The position numbers and the translations under genes were made by a program. A DNA stretch of 64,000 bases from Oscillospiraceae bacterium (lineage in GTDB: Bacteria > Bacillota_A > Clostridia > Oscillospirales > CAG-272). Positions 27,064-35,992 of the stretch are shown piece after piece; within the stretch, counting starts at the first letter, position 1, and every line of letters begins with the position of its first letter. Under the pieces are notes generated by a model. It did not search any database, was not told where the DNA came from, and saw only the letters and a program-made list of their open reading frames with translations. The stretch is taken from NCBI GenBank assembly GCA_015064665.1, contig SVRU01000001.1:53678-117677 (forward strand), given 5' to 3'.

Positions 27064-28947
27064 ATGAAGGAACTTTCAACACGCGTTGCCGTCATAGGAG
27101 CGGGACACGCAGGTATAGAAGCGGCGCTTGCCGCCGCACGAATGGGAATTCCCACCGTGCTTTTTACGATAAATCTCGATGCGGTGGGAAATATGCCCTG
27201 TAATCCCTCGATAGGAGGAAGTGCAAAGGGACACCTTGTATTTGAGATCGACGCCCTTGGCGGAGAGATGGGATACGCGGCTGACAAGGTAACGCTTCAG
27301 TCAAGAACGCTGAATCTCGGAAAAGGCGCGGCCGTTCACTCAAAAAGAGTGCAGGCAGACAGAAGCGAATATAAAAAAATAATGAAGAGAACGCTTGAAG
27401 ACGAGAAAAATCTGCTACTCGTTCAAGCCGAAATAACCGATATTTTAACCGAAGACCTAGAGGACGGAAAAAGGGTTACGGGCGTTGTCACCCATCTTGG
27501 CGAGGTATGGCGCGCCGACAAGGTAATTCTGGCAACCGGAACCTTTCTTGAAAGCCAAATTTTCGTCGGGGATAAGGTCTATTACGGCGGTCCAGACGGA
27601 ATGATGCCCTCGCGCGGACTTTCGGATTCCTTAAGGCGCGCAGGACTCAGCCTTATGCGCTTCAAGACGGGAACTCCCGCTCGCGTCAGCAAACGCTCAA
27701 TAAACCTTGACGCGCTTGAGGTGCAGGAAGGAGAGGATACCGTTACCCCCTACTCCTCAAGAAGCGATGAACGCTCGGCGGAAGAGGTGAATCTCGTTCC
27801 CTGCCACATCGTATATACGAACAAAAATACACATAAAATAATCCTTGACAATCTTGGACGCTCCGCCATGTATTCGGGAAATATAAGCGGAGAGGGACCG
27901 AGGTATTGCCCGTCAATAGAAACCAAGCTCGTCAGATTTGCCGACAAGGAAAGGCATCAGCTTTTCGTTGAGCCCTGCGGCATGGATACGGACGAAATGT
28001 ATATACAAGGCTTTTCAACCTCTATGCCGACCGACGTGCAGTATGATATGCTCCGCTCGCTTGACGGATTTGAAAACGCCAAAATTATGCGATACGCATA
28101 CGCAATAGAATACGACCTTGCCGAGCCGACGCAGATGTATCCGACTCTTGAATTCAAGAAGGTTTCGGGACTTTACGGCGCAGGACAGTTTAACGGCACC
28201 TCGGGTTACGAGGAAGCCGCCGCGCAGGGACTTGTTGCGGGCATAAACGCAGCTCTTTCGGCAAAGGGCGAGGAGCCGATGATACTTCCCCGCTCCTCGT
28301 CGTATATAGGAATGCTCATAGACGACCTTGTCACTAAAGGAACGAGAGAGCCCTATCGCGTTATGACCTCGCGCTCGGAATACAGGCTTCTTCTCCGCCA
28401 GGACAATGCCGACCTTAGACTTACCGATATAGGATACAGAGTCGGACTTATAGACGAGGAAAGATATGCAAGATTTAACGAAAAGCGCCGTCTGATAAAT
28501 GAAGAAATAAAAAGAATGGAAAAGACGGTCATAGCCCCGACGGACGTGGTTAACTCTCTGCTTGAATCCCTCGGCTCAACAAAAATCAGCACGGGCATAA
28601 AGCTTTCGGAGCTTGTGCGCCGCCCCGAAATAAGCTATCAGGCTATTGAAAAAATAGACACTTGCCGTCCCCCGCTTGCAAAAGGGGTGAAAACCACCGC
28701 GGAAATCAGCGTAAAATACGAGGGATATATAAGAAGAGAGCTTGCAGAGGTAGAAAAGCAAAAAAAGCTTGAAGACAAAGCCCTGCCCGCTGACATTAAC
28801 TATAAGAGCATTCTCGGACTTCGTCTTGAAGCCGCGGAAAAGCTTGATAAAATCCGACCTATGAATATCGGACAGGCATCGCGAATCAGCGGAGTCAGCC
28901 CTGCTGACATTTCGGTGCTGCTTATCTATCTCAGTAGCAAAAAATAA
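27064..28947 (+). CDS. mnmG: tRNA uridine-5-carboxymethylaminomethyl modification enzyme MnmG
   Basis: A 627-residue FAD enzyme with the Rossmann motif VIGAGHAGIEAA at residues 9-20, CNPSIGGSAKGHLV near 46-59 and the long HTH-like C-terminal domain used for MnmE contact, ending with RISGVSPADISVLL. With MnmE it modifies U34 in several tRNAs. In most Firmicutes mnmG lies with mnmE and jag next to the origin; here it follows ymdB, about 22 kb from dnaA, and mnmE is not present. Confidence 0.97.
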   Translation: MKELSTRVAVIGAGHAGIEAALAAARMGIPTVLFTINLDAVGNMPCNPSIGGSAKGHLVFEIDALGGEMGYAADKVTLQSRTLNLGKGAAVHSKRVQADRSEYKKIMKRTLEDEKNLLLVQAEITDILTEDLEDGKRVTGVVTHLGEVWRADKVILATGTFLESQIFVGDKVYYGGPDGMMPSRGLSDSLRRAGLSLMRFKTGTPARVSKRSINLDALEVQEGEDTVTPYSSRSDERSAEEVNLVPCHIVYTNKNTHKIILDNLGRSAMYSGNISGEGPRYCPSIETKLVRFADKERHQLFVEPCGMDTDEMYIQGFSTSMPTDVQYDMLRSLDGFENAKIMRYAYAIEYDLAEPTQMYPTLEFKKVSGLYGAGQFNGTSGYEEAAAQGLVAGINAALSAKGEEPMILPRSSSYIGMLIDDLVTKGTREPYRVMTSRSEYRLLLRQDNADLRLTDIGYRVGLIDEERYARFNEKRRLINEEIKRMEKTVIAPTDVVNSLLESLGSTKISTGIKLSELVRRPEISYQAIEKIDTCRPPLAKGVKTTAEISVKYEGYIRRELAEVEKQKKLEDKALPADINYKSILGLRLEAAEKLDKIRPMNIGQASRISGVSPADISVLLIYLSSKK

Positions 28948-29003
28948 AGCTAGGCATAGTATAATAACGGCGGAATTTACCGCATAATAAGAGGAAACAT
29001 ATT

Positions 29004-29084
29004 ATGAAAATAGTTATTATACATCCACCGAAATTTATTACGCCCGTGCTCGCGAGAATATTTAAAGTAAAGCTCAAAAAATAA
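29004..29084 (+). CDS. spoVM: Stage V sporulation protein M
   Basis: A 26-codon gene, exactly the length of SpoVM in Bacillus. It shares the Met-Lys start, an Ile at position 6, the helix-breaking Pro followed by Pro-Lys-Phe (PPKF, residues 8-11), an Arg in the amphipathic helix and a Lys-rich end. GAGGAAA lies seven bases upstream of the ATG. SpoVM is an amphipathic helix that recognises the convex forespore membrane and recruits SpoIVA for coat assembly. The gene is too short for ordinary gene callers. It stands alone between mnmG and apbE and indicates an endospore-forming ancestry. Confidence 0.85.
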   Translation: MKIVIIHPPKFITPVLARIFKVKLKK

Positions 29085-29166
29085 AGTCAAAAAATTATTA
29101 TAAAATATGATATAAAGAAGAAAACAGGTTTCGGCGAAACCTAAAGAAACGGGAGGAAGGAGAAAA

Positions 29167-30183
29167 ATGAAAAAACCGATATCCTTGTTTTTGTCATTGA
29201 TAATAGCGTTGCTTTCACTTTTCTCCTGCTCTCAAAGCGACGGTAATAAAACGACTCCTAAAAGACGGATTTTTTACGATTATTTTGACACGGTTGGAAC
29301 TTTTATGGATTATTCGGGGATGTCGGATGAAAAATTCGACGCCTTAGCGGACAGGGTTGAAGCCACCCTCGCAGAATTTCACAAGCTCTACGACATATAT
29401 AACGAATACGAGGGAATAACCAATCTTGCGTCGGTAAATAAAAACGCAGGCAACGGTCAATTGAAGGTTGACGAAAAAATAGTGGACATGCTTCTCTATT
29501 CAAAACAAATGTACTCTCTTACGGGCGGCAAGGTAAACGTTGCCATGGGAGCGGTGCTTGAAATATGGCATAATTACAGGACAGCGGGAAAAGAAATACC
29601 CGGCATGGATATACTCACTGCGGCGGCGGAGCATACCGATATAAATTCTCTCGTAATCGACGAAGAAAATCTCACAGTCGAGCTTCTCGACCCCAAGATG
29701 AGCCTTGACGTTGGCGCAATAGCCAAGGGCTACGCCGTCGAAATGACGGCGAAAATGCTTGAAGCCGAGGGGTACACCTCTCTCGTCCTTGATGTCGGCG
29801 GAAACCTAAGAGCCATCGGTGAAAAACCGAGCGGCAAGGGCTGGACAGCGGGCGTAACCAATCCTGCGTCGCCTTATTCGCAAACTTATGTTTACACTAT
29901 GGAGATTAAAAACGCCGCCCTTGTCACCTCGGGAGGCTATCAAAGATTTTATATGGTAGACGGTGTAAGATATCATCATATAATTAACGGTGAAACTCTT
30001 ATGCCCGAAAATTACTATCTTTCCGTTTCTATAAAATCTCCGTCATCCGCCCTCTCGGACGCTCTGTCTACCGCAGTGTTTAATATGAAATACGAGGATG
30101 CCGCGGCGTTTATTGATAAGCTTGACGGCGTTTTTGCCGTGTTCGTTTTGCCTGACGGAGAAGTTAGATGCGCGGGTAAATAA
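29167..30183 (+). CDS. apbE: FAD:protein FMN transferase ApbE (lipoprotein)
   Basis: A 338-residue lipoprotein: a hydrophobic signal ends in LFSCSQSD, with the lipobox Cys at residue 21. The ApbE core has GGKVNVAMGAVLEIW (about 121-135), DVGAIAKGYAV (about 182-192), LDVGGNLRAIG (about 208-218) and the C-terminal SSALSDALSTAVF. It transfers FMN from FAD to a Thr in [ST]GAT motifs of extracytoplasmic proteins. RnfD and the multi-domain RnfG encoded downstream carry such motifs, so they are its probable targets. Confidence 0.95.
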   Translation: MKKPISLFLSLIIALLSLFSCSQSDGNKTTPKRRIFYDYFDTVGTFMDYSGMSDEKFDALADRVEATLAEFHKLYDIYNEYEGITNLASVNKNAGNGQLKVDEKIVDMLLYSKQMYSLTGGKVNVAMGAVLEIWHNYRTAGKEIPGMDILTAAAEHTDINSLVIDEENLTVELLDPKMSLDVGAIAKGYAVEMTAKMLEAEGYTSLVLDVGGNLRAIGEKPSGKGWTAGVTNPASPYSQTYVYTMEIKNAALVTSGGYQRFYMVDGVRYHHIINGETLMPENYYLSVSIKSPSSALSDALSTAVFNMKYEDAAAFIDKLDGVFAVFVLPDGEVRCAGK

Positions 30184-30223
30184 TTTGGGTTTACAACATT
30201 TACATATAAGGACGGAAAAAACT

Positions 30224-31582
30224 ATGATTTTATTCTTTTTGATTTTGATGCTTATCGCGACTTTTATAGTTTATGCTCTTGTGCAAGCGCCGCTCGTCTT
30301 GTTTATCGGTCTCGGTTTTTCCGCAGGACTTGTTTTGAGCGCAATTTATTGGAATTTAAGATCGAATTTCTACATACAGAGCGTTTTTATTTTTATTAAT
30401 TCGATAGTGCAGCTGATACTTTTACTCACCATCCCCAACCCTTATAACAGCGGTGCGCTCTGGATCATTTATACTTTGTGTATCTTCTGGTGGATGAAGG
30501 ATTGGATTTTGCATTTCGCCGAATACAACTACGAAAATTATTTTAAGCCGTACCAACGGTCATACGCCAAAAAACACGGCTCTATAAATCAGTATAAGTA
30601 TAGCGAGCACGTCAACGCAATCAACGCTTGGGATGATTTGAAATTCTATTTAATTGCCGTTCCTTACGCCGTCTTAAACGTGTTTTTACTGATAGCGTAT
30701 AATTTTGATCCCGCCTTCAAATTCGTCGTGGTTCTTTCTCCCGTCAGCATACTGATATGCACCGCTGTCTTTTTAATTATGTTCAAAGTAAAGGGCATCG
30801 AGCCTGTCGGCGGCCGAGATGACAAAACAACCTCTTTCGGCGACGTTTTTATTTCCTTTTCAAAACCGTTCAAGGCTTTGGGAAGAGGATTTATTTCCTT
30901 TTTCAAAATATTCGCCTTGCCATTCAAAAGATCGTATCGCTCAAGCGGCAGAAGCAAAACGAGATCAAGCTACTCAAGTTATTCGTCAACAAGCTCTAAA
31001 ACCAAGATAAGAACGAAAAAACAAAGAAGCTATATCTCCCGCTCTTATTCCTATAGCGGTGATTTTTCGGTTCTTTCACTCGTTCTCACGCTGGTGTTTT
31101 TTGCATTCGTGCTTTTGTTCGTTTTTCTGGAACGGGAATCCATTATGTCATCTCAGGTAGGAAATTGGGGCGAATGGATAATTAATTTCGTTTTTGAACG
31201 CTCCAAGTGGTTTGCTCATACGAGTATGGTTTTCAACGACTGCCTTCTGGAGCTTAACACAGATACCTTCATTAATCTGTTAACCATAATACCGCTCGGT
31301 ATACTCTGTCTTGCTCTGCTCGCCGTAACGGCGGTCATTGAAACGGTTCTCTCCGCTCTGTATGCATTGCTTGGACTTGCAGTTGCGGCAATCGCCGCCC
31401 TGCTTTCACTGATACTGACCTTTGTTCCCGGCGTTCTTTTCATTGCCGGTGCAGTCGTCGCGGTCATAACCTTCAAGGACGGATACTCGCGAGCAAATAA
31501 AATTGCCGCCGGTATTATTCTTCCTCTTGAGCTTGTTGCTTGCATCTACTATTTCATAGTTCTTTTTTCACACAGAGTGTAA
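30224..31582 (+). CDS. Uncharacterised multi-pass membrane protein
   Basis: A 452-residue protein, starting at the ATG at 30224 with AAGGACGG upstream. Residues 1-75 form two or three helices, more follow at about 145-190, then a cytoplasmic or external stretch (about 205-275) unusually rich in Ser, Arg, Lys and Tyr. The C-terminal part has one helix near 290 and three closely packed helices from about 350 to the end. I do not recognise a family or catalytic motif. It follows apbE by 40 bases and precedes the rnf promoter, and could be linked to either or neither. Confidence 0.75.
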   Translation: MILFFLILMLIATFIVYALVQAPLVLFIGLGFSAGLVLSAIYWNLRSNFYIQSVFIFINSIVQLILLLTIPNPYNSGALWIIYTLCIFWWMKDWILHFAEYNYENYFKPYQRSYAKKHGSINQYKYSEHVNAINAWDDLKFYLIAVPYAVLNVFLLIAYNFDPAFKFVVVLSPVSILICTAVFLIMFKVKGIEPVGGRDDKTTSFGDVFISFSKPFKALGRGFISFFKIFALPFKRSYRSSGRSKTRSSYSSYSSTSSKTKIRTKKQRSYISRSYSYSGDFSVLSLVLTLVFFAFVLLFVFLERESIMSSQVGNWGEWIINFVFERSKWFAHTSMVFNDCLLELNTDTFINLLTIIPLGILCLALLAVTAVIETVLSALYALLGLAVAAIAALLSLILTFVPGVLFIAGAVVAVITFKDGYSRANKIAAGIILPLELVACIYYFIVLFSHRV

Positions 31583-31746
31583 ATCGACGGCGTTATTCTT
31601 ACGTAATAAAAAAACATAGCAAAAATCGGGCTCTCCATGCCAAACGGTAAGGAGTGTCCGCTTGCTTTTATTGCAAATGTATAAAGAAATGCCGTCCGTT
31701 TAAAATATATAAGATATATGCGAATTTGACAATATATTAACAATTG

Positions 31747-31775
31747 TTGACAGTTAACGGTTTTTGTGCTACAAT
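31747..31775 (+). promoter_or_regulatory. Promoter of the rnf operon
   Basis: A perfect TTGACA (31747-31752) and TACAAT (31770-31775) with a 17-base spacer, about 45 bases before rnfC. The preceding gap from 31583 holds only AT-rich sequence that I cannot assign. Confidence 0.88.
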
Positions 31776-31822
31776 TTGTTAGATAAATATTTTTAGTTAA
31801 ATAAGTACTGAAAGGACAGTAT

Positions 31823-33154
31823 ATGTCATTGTTCAAGTTAGGAAAAACACGTATTCCGCACAGAAAAAACACTGCGGCAATGCCTGCGGTAAGAATGAGT
31901 CCGCCGAGCGAAGTGGAAATTCCTATGTCGCAGCACATAGGCGCGCCTGCCGTGCCGACCGTAAAGGCTGGTGACAAGGTCTTCGTCGGAACTCTTATCG
32001 GTGAAGCGGGAGGATTCGTTTCCGCGCCGATACACTCCTCTGTTTCGGGAACGGTAAAGAAAATCGGCACGTATCTTTTACCCAACGGAAAAAATTGCAC
32101 GTCGGTAATAATTGAATCGGATGGCGAAATGACCCCTGACCCCACGTTAAGCGCCCCGAAGGTCACAAGCTTCAAGGAGCTTTCGGACGCCGCGCGCACA
32201 GCGGGTCTCGTTGGACTTGGCGGCGCGGGATTTCCGACCTCGGTTAAGCTCGACCCCGCAAAGATTGATAAAATCGACACCCTTATCATCAACGGCGCGG
32301 AGTGTGAGCCGTACATTACGAGTGATACGAGAACTATGCTTGACGACGCTGAATTCGTGCGTCTCGGCATTAAGACGGTTCTTGACCTTTCGGGTATCCC
32401 GAAAGCTGTAATCGGAATTGAAGGAAACAAACCCGAGTGTATAAAAAAAATGAAGGAAACCTTTGCCGACGATGCACGGGTATCGGTCGTCTCGCTCCCC
32501 TCGGTATATCCCCAGGGCGGTGAAAAGATTCTTATTTTTAATACCACGGCAAGAGTCGTTCCCGAGGGCGGACTTCCCTCCGACGTCGGAATTATCGTTA
32601 TGAACGTCACGACGGTGGCTTTCCTTGCGAAATATCTAAAAACGGGTATGCCTCTCGTTGAAAAATGCCTCACCGTTGACGGCAGTGCCGTAAAAAGCCC
32701 CCAAAACATAATTGTGCCGATAGGCACCCGCATTCGCGACGTAATTGATGCGGCAGGCGGCTTCTCAGAGGAAGCAGGCAAAATTATTTACGGCGGTCCC
32801 ATGATGGGTATTGCCGTCTATACCACCGACGCTCCCGTTATGAAAAACAACAACGCTATAACGGCGTTTGGCAAAAAGGATTCGAAAAATCCAAAAACCA
32901 CGAACTGCATACATTGCGGCAGATGTATTGCCGCGTGTCCTATGGGACTTACCCCAACGGTATTCGCAAAGGCAATGGGCTTTGCAAATAGCGCCGACAG
33001 AGCCGAAATGCTCGACAAAGCAAAGGTCAATCTTTGTATGGAATGCGGCTGCTGCTCATTCGTATGCCCCGCAAAAAGACCCCTTGTTGAAAACAACAAG
33101 CTTGCAAAAGCCGACCTTCGCGAGTTTAACGCCAAACGAGCAAGTAAGAATTAA
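31823..33154 (+). CDS. rnfC: Rnf complex subunit RnfC
   Basis: A 443-residue peripheral membrane subunit that takes or gives electrons to NAD(H). The N-terminal part has the RnfC barrel start with Gly-rich GLGGAGFPTSVKL (near 132-144) for the nucleotide/FMN-binding fold. Two [4Fe-4S] motifs lie at the C-terminus: CIHCGRCIAACP (about 363-374) and CMECGCCSFVCP (about 402-413). First gene of a complete rnfCDGEAB operon. Rnf oxidises reduced ferredoxin with NAD and pumps sodium ions or protons. Confidence 0.97.
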   Translation: MSLFKLGKTRIPHRKNTAAMPAVRMSPPSEVEIPMSQHIGAPAVPTVKAGDKVFVGTLIGEAGGFVSAPIHSSVSGTVKKIGTYLLPNGKNCTSVIIESDGEMTPDPTLSAPKVTSFKELSDAARTAGLVGLGGAGFPTSVKLDPAKIDKIDTLIINGAECEPYITSDTRTMLDDAEFVRLGIKTVLDLSGIPKAVIGIEGNKPECIKKMKETFADDARVSVVSLPSVYPQGGEKILIFNTTARVVPEGGLPSDVGIIVMNVTTVAFLAKYLKTGMPLVEKCLTVDGSAVKSPQNIIVPIGTRIRDVIDAAGGFSEEAGKIIYGGPMMGIAVYTTDAPVMKNNNAITAFGKKDSKNPKTTNCIHCGRCIAACPMGLTPTVFAKAMGFANSADRAEMLDKAKVNLCMECGCCSFVCPAKRPLVENNKLAKADLREFNAKRASKN

Positions 33155-33170
33155 AGGAGACATATGAAAA

Positions 33171-34112
33171 ATGAATAATAAGCTTTCCGTTTCTTCCTCT
33201 CCTCATATTCGTTCGGCGGCGGCGACCAACCGCATAATGCTTGACGTTATACTTGCTCTCATGCCCGCAACCGTTGCAGGATGCATTATCTTCGGTTGGC
33301 GCGCGCTTCTCGTTGTGTCGGTATGTGCCGCATCTGCCGTTTTGTCTGAATTCCTCTTCAACCTTATCGTTAAGAAGGAACAGACTATATCCGACCTTTC
33401 CGCTGCTCTTACAGGACTTCTTCTCGGTCTTAACCTGCATGCAAATGCTCCTATATGGCAATGCGTGATAGGCGCGGCGTTTGCCATCATAGTCGTCAAG
33501 TGTCTTTTCGGCGGACTCGGCTGTAATTTTGCCAACCCCGCCATTACCGCGAGAGTGTTTCTCCTCGTCTGCTTCACCGATGCCCTTGGCGGAGGTGCAA
33601 TTCCCAAATTTTCAAGCGCCCCCGAGCTTATATCCGGTGCTACGCCGCTTGAAATTCTGAAAAACGGCGGTGAGCTTCCCTCGCTTCTTGATATGGTTCT
33701 CGGTTTACGCGGCGGCGCAATCGGCGAGACCTGCTCTTTAGCGCTTATCGTCGGCTTTATCTACCTTGTAGTACGCCGTGTAATCAATTTTGAAACTCCC
33801 TTGATTTTCGTCGGAACTGTATTCGTTCTCTCTCTCATATTCGACAGCAGTCTTTTCAATGCAACCTACAATATTTTCTCGGGCGGTCTTATTCTCGGTG
33901 CGGTATTTATGGCAACAGACTACGTAACTACGCCCGTAACTCGCTCAGGCAAAATGATTTTTGCTTTCGGATGCGGAATTATAACCTTCTTTATAAGATA
34001 TTTCGGTTCATATCCCGAAGGTGTTTCATACGCTATTCTCTTTATGAATATTATCTCCCCGTATATTGAAAGCTGGACCAAAAACTTTGCTTTGGGAGGT
34101 AAGAAGGCATGA
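33171..34112 (+). CDS. rnfD: Rnf complex subunit RnfD
   Basis: A 313-residue membrane subunit with about nine helices. The motif SGATPLE at residues 155-161 is the RnfD flavinylation site, with Thr158 as the covalent FMN attachment residue. GLLLGLNLHANAP (about 83-95) and the late ATDYVTTPVT segment (about 248-257) are family hallmarks. It carries electrons across the membrane together with RnfG. Its stop overlaps the rnfG start by four bases. Confidence 0.96.
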   Translation: MNNKLSVSSSPHIRSAAATNRIMLDVILALMPATVAGCIIFGWRALLVVSVCAASAVLSEFLFNLIVKKEQTISDLSAALTGLLLGLNLHANAPIWQCVIGAAFAIIVVKCLFGGLGCNFANPAITARVFLLVCFTDALGGGAIPKFSSAPELISGATPLEILKNGGELPSLLDMVLGLRGGAIGETCSLALIVGFIYLVVRRVINFETPLIFVGTVFVLSLIFDSSLFNATYNIFSGGLILGAVFMATDYVTTPVTRSGKMIFAFGCGIITFFIRYFGSYPEGVSYAILFMNIISPYIESWTKNFALGGKKA

Positions 34113-35992
34113 AAAAACAAAATATTATGCCCATTGCGGTTCTTACGTCAATATGCGTAATCGTTGCCCTGCTTCTCGGTGGAGTAAACGAGCTTACCAA
34201 AGACAAGATTGCAGAAAATGCTCTAAAAAAAGAGCAGGCGTCTCTTATAGAGGTGCTTCCCGACTCGGTCGTTTTCGACGAGATTGATATTTCGCAATAC
34301 GAGCTTCCAGTAACCGTAAAATCGGCTTACAGAGAAACCTCCGACAAGGGATATGTTCTTATCATGGCAACCAAAAGCCAGTACAGCACCGAGGATATGA
34401 CAATATCCGTCGGTATTTATCCCGACGGCTCGGTTGCGGGCGTTAAGCTTACCAACTATAAGGAATCCAAGGATTTCGGAAAAACAACCTATCCGAACAA
34501 ATACGTCGGAACAACTGCCGACACCTACGATGACGTAGAGGTGACCACGGGAGTTACTATCTCCTCAAACGCATTTAAAGCCGCAATAGGAGATGCTATC
34601 TCAGCGGCGGCAACCATTGCTAAAAGTGAGCCCACGGCATACGCCCAAAATTGCGCGGCTCTTCTCACGGCGACGGTTAGCGAGGAGCTTCCCAAAACCG
34701 ACAGCGAGCTTATCGACCTTACGAAGAAGCTTGTCGGAGGTCTGGCGTTTACGGAAGAAAAGATTCCCGAGGATGCTCCAGCGACACTTAAAAAGCTTTA
34801 TAAGGCAGCCGACGAAGGCTACGTTGCCTATATAATAGTGCCCGGACAGTACGTTCCCATTGCAACCGAGGCGCTGATTCATATTGATTCGCTCGGTTTT
34901 ATCAAAAACGTTAATCTTCTCTCATGGGTTGTCGGTCACGGCGTAGAGCCCGGAGATTTCGCAAATGAGTTTATTGAAAAAGACATTTGGCATATGGGCA
35001 AGGTAGAGCTTGTAACCGGCGCTACCGGAACGTCTGAGGACTTTTTCAATGCGGTAGACGAATGTCTTGAATATTTCACCGATTTTCTCGGTGTTCGTGA
35101 ATCAGGATACGCAACCCTGCTTTACAAAACGGCAGGTTATAACGAAGTTACCGAAATTAAGCTTCCCAAAAACGCACCCGACACTCTTAAAACTCTTTAC
35201 TCGGTAAAGAGCGGCGGATATCTTGCTCATATAGTCGTTCCCGGACAGTACGTTCCCGTTGCAACCGAGGCTCTTATGTACGTAGACTCGCAGGGAACTA
35301 TCAAGAAGGTTGACCTTCTTGAATGGATAGTAGGTCACGGTGTCGGACAGGGTGACTTTGAAACACACTTTACCGGAAAAAACATCTGGAAAATGAATAA
35401 GGTTGAGCTTGTTTCCGGCGCAACCGGAACGTCACAGGATTTTTACGAAGCAGTAAAAGCTACTCTTGACGTCCTCGCTTCAGTTATGGAAAACGAAGAA
35501 CAGATGCTCATCGATTACGTCTCCGTGCTTATTCCCAATTCCGGAAAAATTGAGAAGCTTGAGCTTCCGAAAGATGCACCCAATGAGTTGAAAGCGCTCT
35601 ACAAGGACACCTCGGGCAAAGGCTCGGTAGCTCACTTTATCGTTGCGGGACAGTACGTTCCCGTTGCATCAGAGGCGCTCGTCGTATATAACGAGTGGGG
35701 TGAGATAGTCAAGGTTGAGCTTCTCGAGTGGGTTGTAGGACACGGAATCGGTCCCGGTGATTTTGCAGACAGATTCGTTGGAATGGATGCTGAAAACATT
35801 GCCAAGGTTGAGCTTGTAGCCGATTGTACGACTACCTCGGGCGACCTCAAAGCCGCAATTGAAGCGGCATTCCCCTATATTCCGACGTCCTTCCCGACCT
35901 TGAGAATCGTTGGAATCGCAGTTCTTACCGTTTCGATATCCGTATTCGTCGCATTTATGATTATTTCTAAGAAAAGGAGGACGGCAAAATAA
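34109..35992 (+). CDS. rnfG: Extended RnfG with four FMN-binding-like domains
   Basis: A 627-residue protein, against about 180-220 for ordinary RnfG. Residues 7-25 are the N-terminal helix and residues 40-175 the normal RnfG domain with flavinylation motif TTGVTIS (Thr150). Three further domains of about 100 residues follow (near 230-330, 365-460 and 500-590). Each opens with L..LY, then GQYVP.A.EAL and a W.VGHG.G.GDF block. Their motifs are VTGATGTS (Thr306), VSGATGTS (Thr439) and the altered VADCTTTS (Thr574). A second membrane helix (about 603-622) and a Lys/Arg tail end the chain. The extra domains should lie outside the membrane and carry up to two or three more FMN groups. Confidence 0.93.
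   Translation: MKKQNIMPIAVLTSICVIVALLLGGVNELTKDKIAENALKKEQASLIEVLPDSVVFDEIDISQYELPVTVKSAYRETSDKGYVLIMATKSQYSTEDMTISVGIYPDGSVAGVKLTNYKESKDFGKTTYPNKYVGTTADTYDDVEVTTGVTISSNAFKAAIGDAISAAATIAKSEPTAYAQNCAALLTATVSEELPKTDSELIDLTKKLVGGLAFTEEKIPEDAPATLKKLYKAADEGYVAYIIVPGQYVPIATEALIHIDSLGFIKNVNLLSWVVGHGVEPGDFANEFIEKDIWHMGKVELVTGATGTSEDFFNAVDECLEYFTDFLGVRESGYATLLYKTAGYNEVTEIKLPKNAPDTLKTLYSVKSGGYLAHIVVPGQYVPVATEALMYVDSQGTIKKVDLLEWIVGHGVGQGDFETHFTGKNIWKMNKVELVSGATGTSQDFYEAVKATLDVLASVMENEEQMLIDYVSVLIPNSGKIEKLELPKDAPNELKALYKDTSGKGSVAHFIVAGQYVPVASEALVVYNEWGEIVKVELLEWVVGHGIGPGDFADRFVGMDAENIAKVELVADCTTTSGDLKAAIEAAFPYIPTSFPTLRIVGIAVLTVSISVFVAFMIISKKRRTAK

Noticed and set aside
28948..29003. Sigma-E-type promoter upstream of spoVM
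   Set aside because: GGCATAGTATAAT looks suggestive, but no -35 at the right distance was found and alternative -10 boxes would place the start inside the ribosome-binding site.
31549..32781. Open frame of 410 codons opposite rnfC
   Set aside because: It crosses the rnf promoter and rnfC on the other strand; its Ser/Pro/Thr-rich translation is typical of antisense reading of this genome.
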